64,000 bases of DNA from Branchipolynoe longqiensis (GCA_030323885.1 CM059191.1:104952292-105016291), one strand, 5' to 3'. Shown: positions 26,101 to 30,873, numbered from the stretch's first letter. The notes: generated from the sequence alone by a model not told the origin. Made by a program: numbers and translations.

Positions 26101-29100
26101 CAGGTTGTGGCCACACACAGGGTTCGCACCACTACACAAGTTTGTTGAAGAAATCACTAGTTGGAGGGGTGGGGGGTGCGGGAGGCTTAGAGACCTCAGC
26201 CCAACAGAGTAGGTAAAAGTAAGTAAGTGGTAAGTAAAGGTAAGTAGTAGAGCGGGTGGGTGGGTGGGTGGAGAAAGTTCTTGTCCGTGGTCAGCAGCGG
26301 CAGGATGCGGAGTGAGGAGTGTAGCGGGCTACCGGCATTATATCGGCAGAGGATGATATATGTAGGATTAAATATAGGGGTTTTGATTTAGAAAATGTTA
26401 TGCTTTCATTGGACTATGCAGCTTTACAATTCTTGGAAAAGCAGTCTTTTAGACATAACGTTGGAAAGTTGTAACTGACTGCTCTCGTGTCACTCTGCTT
26501 GCATATAGTTCACAGTGGTGAAAACAACTACAGAAATATATATTTTTAATTTACCCCGCTACAACTCGGTCTATAGATGTTACTACTGTGTAAAAGTTAT
26601 TTGAAAAACCAATGTTACAAATGAAGTAACTCAACTAAACCAAGGAATGTTACAGTACTTTCTGAAGGACTTTGTTTCTTACACTCTGCATTTTGTGTGT
26701 ATGTGTGTGAGTGATAAATTTCTTTACCCTACCCATAACGGATCCATAGTAGGTTATAAATGTCAACCTGATATATATCTCAAGAATAAGAGACAACATT
26801 CTAAAACTGACACCCTTGACGAGCAGTGCTGTTTTGCAGGTCAGGGCGTGGTCTTCACACACAACGCATCTGAGCGGTTCGAGTCGCGCTTCACCACAGT
26901 CACCATCCAGCACAGTCCGGCCATCATGCTTCGGGGCATGGCCGGGTCGACGCTCGGCATCTGGGTCGCACACGGCGAAGGTTCGCTCTTTGCTGCTTTG
27001 ATACAGAAATAGAAGAGAAAGGCAACGCCTTATTCAAATTATTGTGAATCTAGGTTCTTTGGTTTTTGGCAGTGGGTAAGGAAGTTTATGCCAAGTGGTG
27101 AATCTGAGACCTTTCAATATGAGTTAAACCTGATAGATATGGATTAGGATGGCCCAACACATGCTCTCTTATCAGTTTGTAGATACCCACTAGACTAGGT
27201 ACAAATTTCAATTGCAGATTTGTTGTAACAATGCATTTTGCGTAAGTATGAACTTTAATTTAATGCAACATTGGTTGCTCAGCTGGAAAATCACCCTTTG
27301 GGGAAGCCATACCTTACTACATGTTTGTGATTAAATAAAACTCAACTCAACTTGGAAGGTATTACAGTGATGGTCAGTTTACAGTGTGTTACAGTGATGG
27401 TCAGGTTACAGTGATGGTCAGTTTACAGTGTGTTACAGTGATGGTCAGTTTACAGTGTTACAGTGATGGTCAGTTTACAGTGTGTTACAGTGATGGTCAG
27501 TTTACAGTGTGTTACAGTGATGGTCAGTTTACAGTGTGTTACAGTGATGGTCAGTTTACAGTGTGTTACAGTGATGGTCAGGTTACAGTGTGTTACAGTG
27601 ATGGTCAGTTTACAGTGTGTTACAGTGATGGTCAGTTTACAGTGTGTTACAGTGATGGTCAGTTTACAGTGTGTTACAGTGATGGTCAGTTTACAGTGTG
27701 TTACAGTGATGGTCAGTTTACAGTGTGTTACAGTGATGGTCAGTTTACAGTGTGTTACAGTGATGGTCAGTTTACAGTGTGTTACAGTGATGGTCAGTTT
27801 ACAGTGTGTTACAGTGATGGTCAGTTTACAGTGTGTTACAGTGATGGTCAGTTTACAGTGTGTTACAGTGATGGTCAGGTTACAGTGTGTTACAGTGATG
27901 GTCAGTTTACAGTGTGTTACAGTGATGGTCAGGTTACAGTGTGTGTTACAGTGATGGTCAGTTTACAGTGTGTTACAGTGATGGTCAGTTTACAGTGTGT
28001 TACAGTGATGGTCTTACAGTGTGTTACAGGATGGTCAGTTTACAGTGTGTTACAGTGATGGTCAGTTTTACAGTGTGTTACAGTGATGGTCAGTTTACAG
28101 TGTGTTACAGTGATGGTCAGTTTACAGTGTGTTACAGTGATGGTCAGTTTACAGTGTGTTACAGTGATGGTCAGTTTACAGTGTATTACAGTGATGGTCA
28201 GGTTACAGTGTGTTACAGTGATGGTCAGTTTACAGTGTATTACAGTGATGGTCAGTCTACAGTGTGTTGTGGGGATAATGCAAATAAAGGTCAACATCGT
28301 GCCTAGACCTGAACCCACTCTTCTGCAATTCCGAGACGAGCGTCCTCCCCATTAGAATTCATAGCTGATTGATTGATTGATTGATTGGTGGTGGCTTTAC
28401 GCCGTGTCGGCAGCATAGGCCATATTCACGGCGAGAAATGTTCGTTTTTTGTTCAAACCATCTCTTTTACATGTAAAAAGCAGACAATCAATGATGTGAA
28501 TTCAGAGCTAGGTTCCCTGATGCAATATCCATATCCACACCTGTGTACGTGCATTTCACCTGGGGAGGTCAGTGCACCTCGCTACACTCGTCCCCTTTGT
28601 AAGTCTCATATTTACAATTACAAATATTCAGGTAGCTCACTTTCAGTATACACAACCAGTGTCAACCATACAGCATGTAGCTTGTACAGTAGCATGTTCA
28701 CGGCACCAATGTCATGACAGTCAGAGTTATTTTTACAAATGAAAGGACCAGCGTACCTAGACTGGACTCGAACCCACATTTCCGCCACTCACTAAAAGTT
28801 TTTTTTATCGGCACCAAATTGAGGCATTTGATCAATTATGTTTCTCTACCCTCACAGGAAGGCTGCAGTTTAAGAACGACGCTCTAAAAGAGGAAGTTAC
28901 GTCACAGCGTCTCGCCCCTCTTAAGTATGTCGACGACGCCGGCGTTCCAACCGAGACGTATCCACTCAACCCGAACGGCTCGCCAGGGGGCGTGGCCGCC
29001 CTGTGCTCGGCCGACGGCCGCCATCTTGCCATGATGCCGCATCCCGAGCGGTGCGTGTTGCCATGGCAATGGGCGTGGACGCCACCTGATTGGTCGGACA

Positions 29101-29162
29101 TGGTGACGTCACCATGGCTGTGCATGTTCACCAATGCCTACAAGTGGTGTGTTGAACGTTAG
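654..29162 (+). CDS. PFAS: Phosphoribosylformylglycinamidine synthase, 22 exons, 5' partial
   Basis: This gene encodes FGAM synthase, the cytosolic ATP- and glutamine-dependent enzyme of the fourth step of de novo purine synthesis (FGAR to FGAM). Exons are 654-857, 2130-2238, 2849-2989, 3425-3552, 4866-4994, 6239-6535, 8436-8672, 10430-10653, 11712-11837, 12468-12599, 13367-13471, 16496-16621, 17805-17985, 19791-19874, 20338-20493, 21507-21626, 23045-23184, 23464-23680, 24012-24236, 25011-25157, 26840-26980 and 28858-29162. All junctions are GT/AG and every phase matches its neighbour. The protein can be followed against vertebrate PFAS from about residue 126 to the end: ETHNFPTG (exon 4), GTGGRIRD (exon 5), HDQGAGGNG (exon 7), [10 protein letters not shown] (exon 16), then the glutaminase domain with its GVCNGCQ cysteine (exon 20) and MPHPER His/Glu pair (exon 22). 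All triad residues are present and no frameshift is seen, so it looks functional. The first exons lie upstream. Identity is very secure; single junctions rest on consensus and phase. Confidence 0.96.
920..1134 (-). mobile_element. LINE 3' end: RT C-terminus and (TAA)n tail
   Basis: On the minus strand 1134-1000 reads [20 protein letters not shown] and a helix ending at a TAG, the typical C-terminus of Jockey/CR1-type reverse transcriptases. A 3' tail of TAA repeats follows (920-943). It is a 5'-truncated copy in PFAS intron 1. The rest of the intron (1135-2129) shows no coding. Confidence 0.75.
2130..2238 (+). CDS. PFAS: PFAS exon 2
   Basis: Encodes [12 protein letters not shown] and FDLAQSN, matching the conserved WDLDFYT and FDLAQSN blocks of animal PFAS. 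It enters in phase 1 and ends in phase 2 at CAACAG/GTCAGTG. That donor is the first copy of a long intronic repeat array. Confidence 0.95.
2239..2790 (+). repeat. 26-bp minisatellite starting at the PFAS exon 2 donor
   Basis: About 21 units of CAGGTTAGTGTCAACTGTTC plus AATATC. The first unit is the real splice donor (CAG/GTCAGTG), and nearly every later unit keeps a CAGGTTAGTG donor-like core. It fills almost the whole intron between exons 2 and 3. Confidence 0.95.
2849..2989 (+). CDS. PFAS: PFAS exon 3
   Basis: Encodes [11 protein letters not shown], a hallmark block of FGAM synthase near the ATP/FGAR site, with the first Ser split over the junction. Acceptor TTTTCCAG; donor AGCAG/GTCAGTG; ends in phase 2. 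Confidence 0.97.
3043..3350. mobile_element. TTAA-type MITE copy (right end lost)
   Basis: Opens with AAAGTTGCATAGTCTGATGA and contains the family's internal GGAGATATTTGA and TTTAATAAGTGCACCA blocks. It is one of more than a dozen copies in the window, in the intron between PFAS exons 3 and 4. Confidence 0.75.
3425..3552 (+). CDS. PFAS: PFAS exon 4
   Basis: Encodes SAIKGYPV through [11 protein letters not shown], the invariant metal/ATP-binding motif of the first PurM-like half. Starts after CTTCAG and ends in phase 1 at GACGG/GTGAGT. Confidence 0.97.
3570..3972. mobile_element. TTAA-type MITE, near complete
   Basis: Ends CAAAGTTGCACAGTCCGATG and CATCAGACTGCAGCTTTAAC are inverted repeats. 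It shares the internal AGTTTGAAGTAACTTT and GAAATGG-type blocks with the copies at 30553, 40243 and 44061. Confidence 0.82.
3981..4822 (+). repeat. 60-bp minisatellite, 14 units, upstream of PFAS exon 5
   Basis: Fourteen units with an exact 60-bp period (GTGTCTACAGGTGCTGTTAT core) and a few point changes between units. The TCTACAGGTG core loosely resembles the exon 5 acceptor TTTTCAGGCG. The minus strand is open across six units, a shadow of the period being divisible by three. Confidence 0.96.
4866..4994 (+). CDS. PFAS: PFAS exon 5
   Basis: Encodes [15 protein letters not shown] and [12 protein letters not shown], the glycine-rich loop of the synthase core. Acceptor GTGTTTTCAG; donor ATTCCAG/GTACAT; phase 1 at both ends. 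A 60-bp tandem array ends about 45 bp upstream. Confidence 0.97.
5022..5240 (-). mobile_element. tRNA-derived SINE, family A
   Basis: On the minus strand it starts with a tRNA-like head (GGATGGCCGAATGAGTTAGA, B box GGTTCGAATCC) and continues into the shared ACCAATGACTTATAAATTGA body. The tail differs from other copies (GAAATTTCCCCTACTTAAAC) and matches the copy at 15102. Confidence 0.85.
5241..5880. other. Intron sequence, nothing recognised
   Basis: AT-rich unique-looking sequence of the intron between PFAS exons 5 and 6. I see no repeat or coding signal. Confidence 0.6.
5885..6110. mobile_element. (TAA)n followed by retroelement 3'-end fragment
   Basis: TAA repeats are followed by ACATTCATATAGTGCCCGAT and CTCAGGCGCTTTACAC. 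That pattern of a TAA run next to an 'ATATAGTGCC...GGCGCTTTACA' stretch is common at the 3' ends of animal LINEs. The family is not certain. Confidence 0.5.
6239..6535 (+). CDS. PFAS: PFAS exon 6, with coding minisatellite
   Basis: Encodes [37 protein letters not shown] and KEAPQVG. Between the FARSFG and QRREW blocks the usual short loop is replaced by three copies of an 18-bp unit ([18 protein letters not shown]). The donor is AGTAG/GTAAGT and the exon ends in phase 1. Confidence 0.95.
6394..6447 (+). repeat. Three-copy 18-bp in-frame repeat in PFAS exon 6
   Basis: CTGGTACCCGGCG is repeated exactly at 6394, 6412 and 6430 with only the last bases of each unit changing. The repeat adds about 12 residues at a surface loop that is short in vertebrate PFAS. 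Its near-identity indicates recent expansion. Confidence 0.93.
6568..6772. mobile_element. pogo/Tigger-like MITE
   Basis: Inverted ends TATACAGTAAAACCTCTCTA and AAAGGTTTTGCTGTATA with TA flanks are the terminal pattern of pogo-group Tc1/mariner elements. It is homologous to copies at 18014 and 44733. The following 6773-7060 has no clear feature. Confidence 0.85.
7160..8435 (+). repeat. 69/72-bp minisatellite duplicating the PFAS exon 7 acceptor
   Basis: About 17 units, each with TTCTGTTCTTTCCTCAG then GCATGTCTGT, a near-copy of the exon 7 acceptor and first exon bases (GCATGTCCGT). Acceptor-like sites include 7241, 7310, 7379 and 7451, and the last real one is at 8435. Unit lengths are divisible by three and frame 2 is open from 7340 to exon 7. 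A poly-C stretch at 7100-7145 precedes the array. Confidence 0.96.
8436..8672 (+). CDS. PFAS: PFAS exon 7
   Basis: Encodes [42 protein letters not shown] and [12 protein letters not shown], among the most conserved parts of the enzyme. The acceptor TTCCCTCAG/GCATGTCCGT was chosen because it joins in phase with exon 6 to give [13 protein letters not shown]. At least 16 near-copies of this acceptor lie just upstream. Confidence 0.95.
8756..9026 (+). mobile_element. tRNA-derived SINE, family A, near full length
   Basis: Box A-like GCTGGCCGAATCGGTAGAG and box B-like GGTTCCCGGTCGA are followed by the body (CAATGACTTATAAAATTGAT) and tail (GATGTTGCCAGGAGGTAAAA, then ACTCCAACAA). The intron to exon 8 continues with unrecognised sequence to 9317. 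Confidence 0.88.
9317..9650. mobile_element. TTAA-type MITE, diverged
   Basis: Starts TTAAAGTTGCCTAGTC and carries GAAGGGAATGCTGAGTCAAT and CAAATACCTCAGAAGTTAGC, the reverse-orientation internal blocks of the family. Confidence 0.75.
9655..10045. mobile_element. Unclassified dispersed element X, uninterrupted copy
   Basis: Blocks CGTCTTCTTTTGATTCAAAT, ATATCAAACTAGACTTGGCT and CAGTGGAAAGATGG recur in the same order at 42985-43860, where another element splits them. No coding or clear TIR. It gives the empty site for the insertion at 43258. Confidence 0.72.
10046..10429 (+). repeat. ~77-bp tandem array duplicating the PFAS exon 8 acceptor
   Basis: Five units each carry GCTGGCAGGCAACGTGCTGA and AAGAGCTCTTTTACC, a copy of the acceptor and exon 8 start (GGCAG/GCAACGTGCTGAAAGAGCT). 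The unit length is not divisible by three and stops appear after one unit. Unit starts are near 10050, 10128, 10206, 10284 and 10360. Confidence 0.94.
10430..10653 (+). CDS. PFAS: PFAS exon 8
   Basis: Encodes [26 protein letters not shown] and [10 protein letters not shown]. The acceptor is CCCTGGCAG/GCAACGTGCTG and the donor AAG/GTCAGT, leaving in phase 0. Upstream repeat units repeat the acceptor and exon start. Confidence 0.95.
10748..11163. mobile_element. hAT-like MITE
   Basis: Opens CAGGGTTCCCGCAG and closes near GTGCAGGAATCCATG, a decayed inverted copy. Arms are rich in AAAAGTCTTAAAT. It matches the copy at 50302-50628 in the other orientation. The host duplication is not clear. Confidence 0.7.
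11164..11711. other. Intron 8-9 remainder, nothing recognised
   Basis: AT-rich sequence upstream of PFAS exon 9 without repeat or coding signal I can name. Confidence 0.55.
11712..11837 (+). CDS. PFAS: PFAS exon 9
   Basis: Encodes IRLVDDRP, a variable linker, then [16 protein letters not shown], matching the end of the first PurM-like half. Acceptor TACGTCAG; donor CGCAAG/GTAAGG; phase 0 at both ends. Confidence 0.94.
11890..12376 (+). repeat. Minisatellite of 24-30-bp units after PFAS exon 9
   Basis: About 18 imperfect units of ACACAAGCAGAGGTCTACAT plus GAATAC, with unit length varying by the number of CA dinucleotides. It starts about 55 bp past the exon 9 donor and fills most of the intron to exon 10. 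Confidence 0.93.
12468..12599 (+). CDS. PFAS: PFAS exon 10
   Basis: Encodes VFRSERVKP, then [19 protein letters not shown], which matches vertebrate PFAS closely. Donor AACAAG/GTAAGC; phase 0. Confidence 0.96.
12985..13285 (+). mobile_element. tRNA-derived SINE, family A
   Basis: A diverged tRNA-like head (TGGCCGCTTAGGAGAACGCT) is followed by CAAACCAATGACTTATAAGA, CTCAGTGTCAGACTAATGTG and a GACCTTAGATGGTGTTAGAC tail. It lies in the intron between PFAS exons 10 and 11. Confidence 0.82.
13367..13471 (+). CDS. PFAS: PFAS exon 11
   Basis: Encodes [18 protein letters not shown] and [13 protein letters not shown], the start of the second synthase half. Acceptor CCGCCAG; donor GACACG/GTAAGC; phase 0. 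Confidence 0.96.
13890..14045. mobile_element. TTAA-type MITE fragment
   Basis: Contains TTAGGTTGATTGGTATAATC and GAAGTAACTTATTTTAAACG with GGAGATATTTGAAGTGAAAA, the left half of the family. Confidence 0.75.
14195..14342 (-). mobile_element. tRNA-derived repeat with Ser/Leu-like head
   Basis: On the minus strand TGTGGCGGAGTGGTTAGAGT, an anticodon-arm-like palindrome (TCAGACTCCTAATCTGAGG) and GGCGGTTCGATTCCCC resemble a tRNA with a long arm. It runs into non-tRNA sequence, so it is a SINE or tRNA pseudogene rather than a working tRNA gene. Confidence 0.6.
14343..15100. other. Intron 11-12 sequence, nothing recognised
   Basis: No gene or repeat I can name. Small ORFs here have no recognisable similarity. 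Confidence 0.5.
15102..15320 (+). mobile_element. tRNA-derived SINE, family A, alternative tail
   Basis: Head GACGGGATGGCCGAATGAGT with B box GGGTTCGAACTC. The tail ATCGAAATTTCCCCTGTGTG plus CTTAAACAACTAAT matches the copy at 5022-5240, defining a second tail type. Confidence 0.85.
15321..16160. other. Intron 11-12 sequence with a poly-C run
   Basis: A C run at 15766-15780 and short CA repeats near 15805-15820 are the only simple features. No coding seen. Confidence 0.5.
16165..16470 (+). mobile_element. tRNA-derived SINE, family A
   Basis: ATGCGGTGGCCGAATCGGTT head, B box GTTCGAATCCC, body ACCAATGACTTACAAAATTG, and the tail TGACCCTAAATGTTGGCAGG ACGTAAAAC. It ends 25 bp before PFAS exon 12. 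Confidence 0.88.
16496..16621 (+). CDS. PFAS: PFAS exon 12
   Basis: Encodes [10 protein letters not shown] and [14 protein letters not shown], matching conserved ATALGEQP and AEALTNLVFA blocks. Acceptor ACACCAG; donor ATCAGG/GTCAGT; phase 0. Confidence 0.95.
16896..17110. mobile_element. pogo-like MITE with TAACCC TIRs
   Basis: Ends ACAGTATAACCCCGTTAAAC and TTTAACGAGGTTATACTGTA are inverted repeats flanked by TA. The interior repeats GGTTAATCCAAA. It is a different family from the CAGTAAAACCTC elements. Confidence 0.82.
17120..17765 (+). repeat. Complex minisatellite before PFAS exon 13
   Basis: About seven long units built from CGCTAATATAACTAATTAGT and TTACCAAGTAGGCACCAACA with CATCGGCCAGGGA. 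Units differ in length and two are near-identical (17340 and 17450). It ends about 40 bp before exon 13. Confidence 0.9.
17805..17985 (+). CDS. PFAS: PFAS exon 13
   Basis: Encodes [20 protein letters not shown] and [14 protein letters not shown], the second PurM-like active-site block. Acceptor TTGTACAG; donor CACCTG/GTGAGT; ends in phase 1. Confidence 0.97.
18014..18192. mobile_element. pogo/Tigger-like MITE
   Basis: TATACAGTAAAACCTCTCTA and TATAGAGGTTTTACTGTA form the inverted ends with TA flanks. Inner GGTCCATTTAGGGAGGTG and GATCGATATAGGGGAGTGG match the copy at 44733. Confidence 0.88.
18364..18705 (-). mobile_element. LINE fragment, RT C-terminal domain
   Basis: The minus strand encodes [20 protein letters not shown], then [20 protein letters not shown] and [12 protein letters not shown], the conserved C-terminal region of Jockey/CR1-group reverse transcriptases. 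About 110 intact codons; it is 5'-truncated and sits in the intron between PFAS exons 13 and 14. Confidence 0.85.
18915..19545 (+). mobile_element. tRNA-derived SINE split by a MITE
   Basis: The SINE body (GTCGAGTCAAACCAATGACT and GGATAGGGCAAGGACTTGTT, AGCTCAGTGTCAG) stops at 19002 and resumes at 19386 with GTGTCAGGACAATGTGACTG, then the standard tail. The tRNA-like head is missing. Confidence 0.9.
19003..19385. mobile_element. TIR element Y, copy 1
   Basis: Ends CAAAGACCCTATAATACTAA and TTAGTATTATAGGGTCTTTG are perfect inverted repeats, extending to about 32 bp with GACGGCTCACTC. Both flanks are GTGTCAG, a 7-bp target duplication in the SINE. The interior has ATG/GATGCT microsatellite but no coding. 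Copy 2 is at 30089. Confidence 0.93.
19791..19874 (+). CDS. PFAS: PFAS exon 14
   Basis: Encodes [14 protein letters not shown] and VTPDLK. Acceptor CTTTCAG; donor GCCGAG/GTACGT; phase 1 at both ends. Two copies of a 27-bp intronic repeat begin at the donor. Confidence 0.95.
19877..19935 (+). repeat. Short tandem repeat at the PFAS exon 14 donor
   Basis: GTCTGTCAACCACAGCTGTC plus AGT occurs twice in tandem right after the GTACGT donor, followed by decayed partial copies. It looks like an early stage of the arrays seen at other junctions. Confidence 0.85.
20076..20212. repeat. (TAA)n microsatellite
   Basis: Long ATA/TAA runs with a duplicated GATCAAACTGAAAACTGCTT segment on each side. Confidence 0.9.
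20338..20493 (+). CDS. PFAS: PFAS exon 15
   Basis: Encodes [20 protein letters not shown] and a less conserved helix ending TQTLIK. Acceptor GTGCCAG; donor CAAAG/GTGGGA followed by a poly-C run; phase 1. Confidence 0.95.
20715..21058. mobile_element. TTAA-type MITE
   Basis: Begins ATTAAAGTTGCAAATTT and ends CATCGGACTATGCAACCGTA, with internal GTCACATAGAAAGGCATGGG and CAAATATCTCCAAAGTTAGC. Reverse orientation relative to the copy at 3570. It lies between PFAS exons 15 and 16; 21060-21500 has nothing recognised. Confidence 0.82.
21507..21626 (+). CDS. PFAS: PFAS exon 16
   Basis: Encodes [20 protein letters not shown] and FAGNCGL, the conserved HDxSDGG motif of the second half. Acceptor TTTTCCACAG; donor CAACG/GTGAGG, which is also the start of a tandem array; phase 1. 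Confidence 0.96.
21627..22036 (+). repeat. ~85-bp tandem array starting at the PFAS exon 16 donor
   Basis: Five decaying units: the first begins at the donor itself (GTGAGGTGAAGTCCTGGGTG), later ones read GGTGGAGTCGCGGGTGGTGA and GGTGGAGTACAAGGTGATTA, each followed by TATGTACCGTCTATGTAGCA. Confidence 0.88.
22037..22858 (+). repeat. 18-19-bp minisatellite, over 40 units
   Basis: Repeats of ACAGCTGCCCATCTAACCG and ACAACTGCCCATTTAGCC. In the second half the two types alternate regularly, forming a higher-order unit of about 37 bp. It directly follows the previous array in the intron to exon 17. Confidence 0.95.
23045..23184 (+). CDS. PFAS: PFAS exon 17
   Basis: Encodes [15 protein letters not shown], matching the LFAEEPGLVLEV block, followed by a divergent stretch. 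Acceptor CTCTGTTCAG; donor CAATCG/GTAAGT; enters in phase 1 and leaves in phase 0. Confidence 0.94.
23464..23680 (+). CDS. PFAS: PFAS exon 18
   Basis: Encodes [20 protein letters not shown] and a linker of low conservation before the glutaminase domain. Acceptor CACCTGCAG; donor CTCACAG/GTAGGA; leaves in phase 1. Confidence 0.94.
24012..24236 (+). CDS. PFAS: PFAS exon 19, start of glutaminase domain
   Basis: Encodes [31 protein letters not shown] and [15 protein letters not shown], the N-terminal part of the class I glutamine amidotransferase domain. Acceptor TGGTTCAG; donor GCGAAAG/GTAGGC; phase 1. Confidence 0.97.
24680..24945 (-). mobile_element. tRNA-derived SINE, family A
   Basis: Reverse copy: GGTTGTTGGAGTTTTACGTC at the tail end, CGAGCGCC-type centre absent (internal deletion), then the tRNA-like head read as CTCATTCGGCCATCCCGTC. 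In the intron before PFAS exon 20. Confidence 0.85.
25011..25157 (+). CDS. PFAS: PFAS exon 20, catalytic cysteine
   Basis: Encodes [19 protein letters not shown], which carries the nucleophilic cysteine of the glutaminase triad. Acceptor CTTCCAG; donor GGCAG/GTAGGC, from which a 50-bp array starts; phase 1. Confidence 0.97.
25158..26146 (+). repeat. ~50-bp minisatellite starting at the PFAS exon 20 donor
   Basis: About 19 units of CACACAGGGTTCACACCACT and ACACTGGTCCCTGGTGCACC plus CACGTTGTTGC. The first unit reads GGCAG/GTAGGCACCACTACACTGGT, so the exon end and donor are its left edge. Long open frames across it are shadows of the repeat. Confidence 0.95.
26147..26839. other. Intron 20-21 remainder with a MITE end
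   Basis: A GGTGGGTGGGTGGGTGG run at 26255-26272 and one TTAA-type MITE end near 26395-26425 (TTTCATTGGACTATGCAGCT). Nothing else recognised. Confidence 0.55.
26840..26980 (+). CDS. PFAS: PFAS exon 21
   Basis: Encodes [27 protein letters not shown] and AHGEG. It is shorter at its start than vertebrate PFAS, which has an extra DPNEDAAE-type loop here. The donor GCGAAG/GTTCGC is weaker than most in the gene but keeps phase 1. Confidence 0.94.
27360..28272 (+). repeat. 27-bp minisatellite between PFAS exons 21 and 22
   Basis: About 33 units of TGTTACAGTGATGGTCAGTT plus TACAGTG. The period is 27, so one frame is open and spells a repeated CYSDGQFTV; this is a repeat shadow. Variants such as GGTCAGGTTACAG contain CAG/GT. 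27000-27359 has nothing recognised. Confidence 0.96.
28690..28800 (-). repeat. tRNA-like SINE fragment, uncertain
   Basis: GACTCGAACCCACATTTCC read in reverse gives a GGGTTCGAGTC B box near other non-unique sequence. Too short to classify. Confidence 0.35.
28858..29162 (+). CDS. PFAS: PFAS exon 22, terminal
   Basis: Encodes [30 protein letters not shown] (catalytic His and Glu) and PWQWAW, then ends with a TAG at 29160-29162. Acceptor ACCCTCACAG. An ATTAAA near 29335 is a possible poly(A) signal. Confidence 0.97.
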
Positions 29163-29870
29163 GTCACACTGCCCGTAACTCTGGATCGAGCTTTTATAGT
29201 TGAAACAAGCCTCAAATACTAGTATTTCAAATGTAGAAGGCCAGTTTGAACGGACACCATATTGTGCCTCTGGTGTTCAACCTCAGATATAACTTTTTGA
29301 TATTGCTTATATCGTGTGCCTTTTTACACAAAATCATTAAAGGAGCTTGATATGGACTAAGATGGTCAGTTCTGCACTTAGACATAGCTTTCCCACATTG
29401 TGTGAATAGACTTGTCATTTAGTATGCGCCAAGAAAACACGGCACATATTTTGTGTTCAAATTCTTTTTGACTGCCGATGTTTCCTAGGTATCGTAGTTG
29501 ATTTGTATCTGAATACCAAACTAACACCACGGCATATTCATCCATTTGGATGCAATTAAATGAATACATTTCGAGCAACTACAAACCCCATAAGCAGAGC
29601 CTAAACAGCTTTGGTTCTATAAACGAAAGTTATACAGGAGATATTTGTCAGTGTACAAATCTAGCCATCTCAGTTAATATCGCACTAAATATAGATCTCA
29701 ATTGTATTGGTTAAGTTTGATATGAATTATGTAGTTACTGCTTTTTAGTCCCAGTAAACAAGTATTATTTGCAGTCACCCAGTCTAATAAGTAATAGCAC
29801 ACTTTTAGTTTAGTGGTGGCTAATTTGGGGTGCCTCTTCTACCTGAGACTAACTTTAGTTACATTAGTTT
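29163..29870. other. PFAS 3' flank
   Basis: Probably holds the 3'UTR. An ATTAAA near 29335 is a candidate poly(A) signal. No coding or repeat recognised. Confidence 0.5.
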
Positions 29871-29875
29871 TTGGG

Positions 29876-29962
29876 GGTTTCATGTCCTAGCAACAAGTCG
29901 GTATCCGTCCTGATATGACCTCAGATGTTGCCAGGACGTAAAACTCCCAACAACCAACGAAC
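29876..29962 (+). mobile_element. SINE family A tail fragment
   Basis: ACAAGTCGGTATCCGTCCTG, TGATATGACCTCAGATGTTG and CCAGGACGTAAAACTCCC are the family's 3' end only. Confidence 0.8.
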
Positions 29963-30088
29963 CTGATATTTCTAGGCTGTGAGTATTTCGTTAAGCAACA
30001 ACGAATATTCATGTTAGAATCATGTGACCAGACCGTTAAGCAGTTTAAGCCTGGTTATTAGATGGGAAAGTGATGTAGTTAGTGCTTG

Positions 30089-30471
30089 CAAAGACCCTAT
30101 AATACTAAGACGGCTCACTCAGCCTGTACTGTGTAATCAAAATGATCAAACCCACCACTTGGTGCGCTGGCTGTTCTCTTGGTTAAACAGGTGCTATATT
30201 ATATGTATAAATTTATATATGAATGCGAAAGATGTGTGATGATGGCGATGATGATGCTGGTGGTGATGCTGATGTGTATTTGTTCATAGCAATTTCATAT
30301 TGATGTGTATTCATACTTACCTATCTCATGTATAATATAATTGTATTTGTTTACATGTGAAACACCAACCAGCAGCTGGGCTGATCAAACCCACCACAAG
30401 GTGGCACTGCAAAATTTACATTACCATGGGAGGGATAGGGAGTGAACCGTCTTAGTATTATAGGGTTTTTG
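30089..30471. mobile_element. TIR element Y, copy 2
   Basis: About 95% like copy 1 at 19003 by eye, with ends CAAAGACCCTATAATAC and GTATTATAGGGTTTTTG. Flanks are GTGCTTG on the left and TTGCTTG on the right, 6 of 7 bases matching. Confidence 0.92.
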
Positions 30472-30552
30472 TTGCTTGACAGGATGGGTTGTGGGTCATT
30501 GGTAGCGAGTACTGAGTTGAGTAAAAGGTGTGTGATGGTTGAGTGGGGGTGT

Positions 30553-30873
30553 TAAAGTGCGCAGTCCGATGGTTTTGTGTTTCTGTCACTTTCTGAGATA
30601 AATATATTAAAGTTATTGTTATAATCTATATTACTTTTGTTTGAACAACTTTTATCTTAGATAACTAAGTTTTGAAATATTTGAAGTGCAAGCATGTGCA
30701 ATTAATTTTGGCAAGCATTAACAGGTTCTATTAAATTTCCTCATTATTCCCTTCTATGCGGCCACAACTGTTTAATAAGTGCATCAATATCTAAGTTAGA
30801 TATGTAGAATCAATTCTGGATAATTGTTTTGGTTTTGAAAATTTGATACTTCATCGGACTATGCAGCTTTCCC
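30553..30873. mobile_element. TTAA-type MITE
   Basis: TTAAAGTGCGCAGTCCGATG at one end and TTCATCGGACTATGCAGCTT at the other; internal ATTAACAGGTTCTATTAAAT and AATAAGTGCATCAATATCTA. Complete or nearly so. Confidence 0.85.

Noticed and set aside
24833..26216. Long His/Thr-rich forward frames of up to 340 codons
   Set aside because: They read a 50-bp minisatellite in several frames and overlap PFAS exon 20 out of frame.
27384..28306. Repeated CYSDGQFTV open frame of 224 codons
   Set aside because: Pure shadow of a 27-bp repeat inside a PFAS intron.
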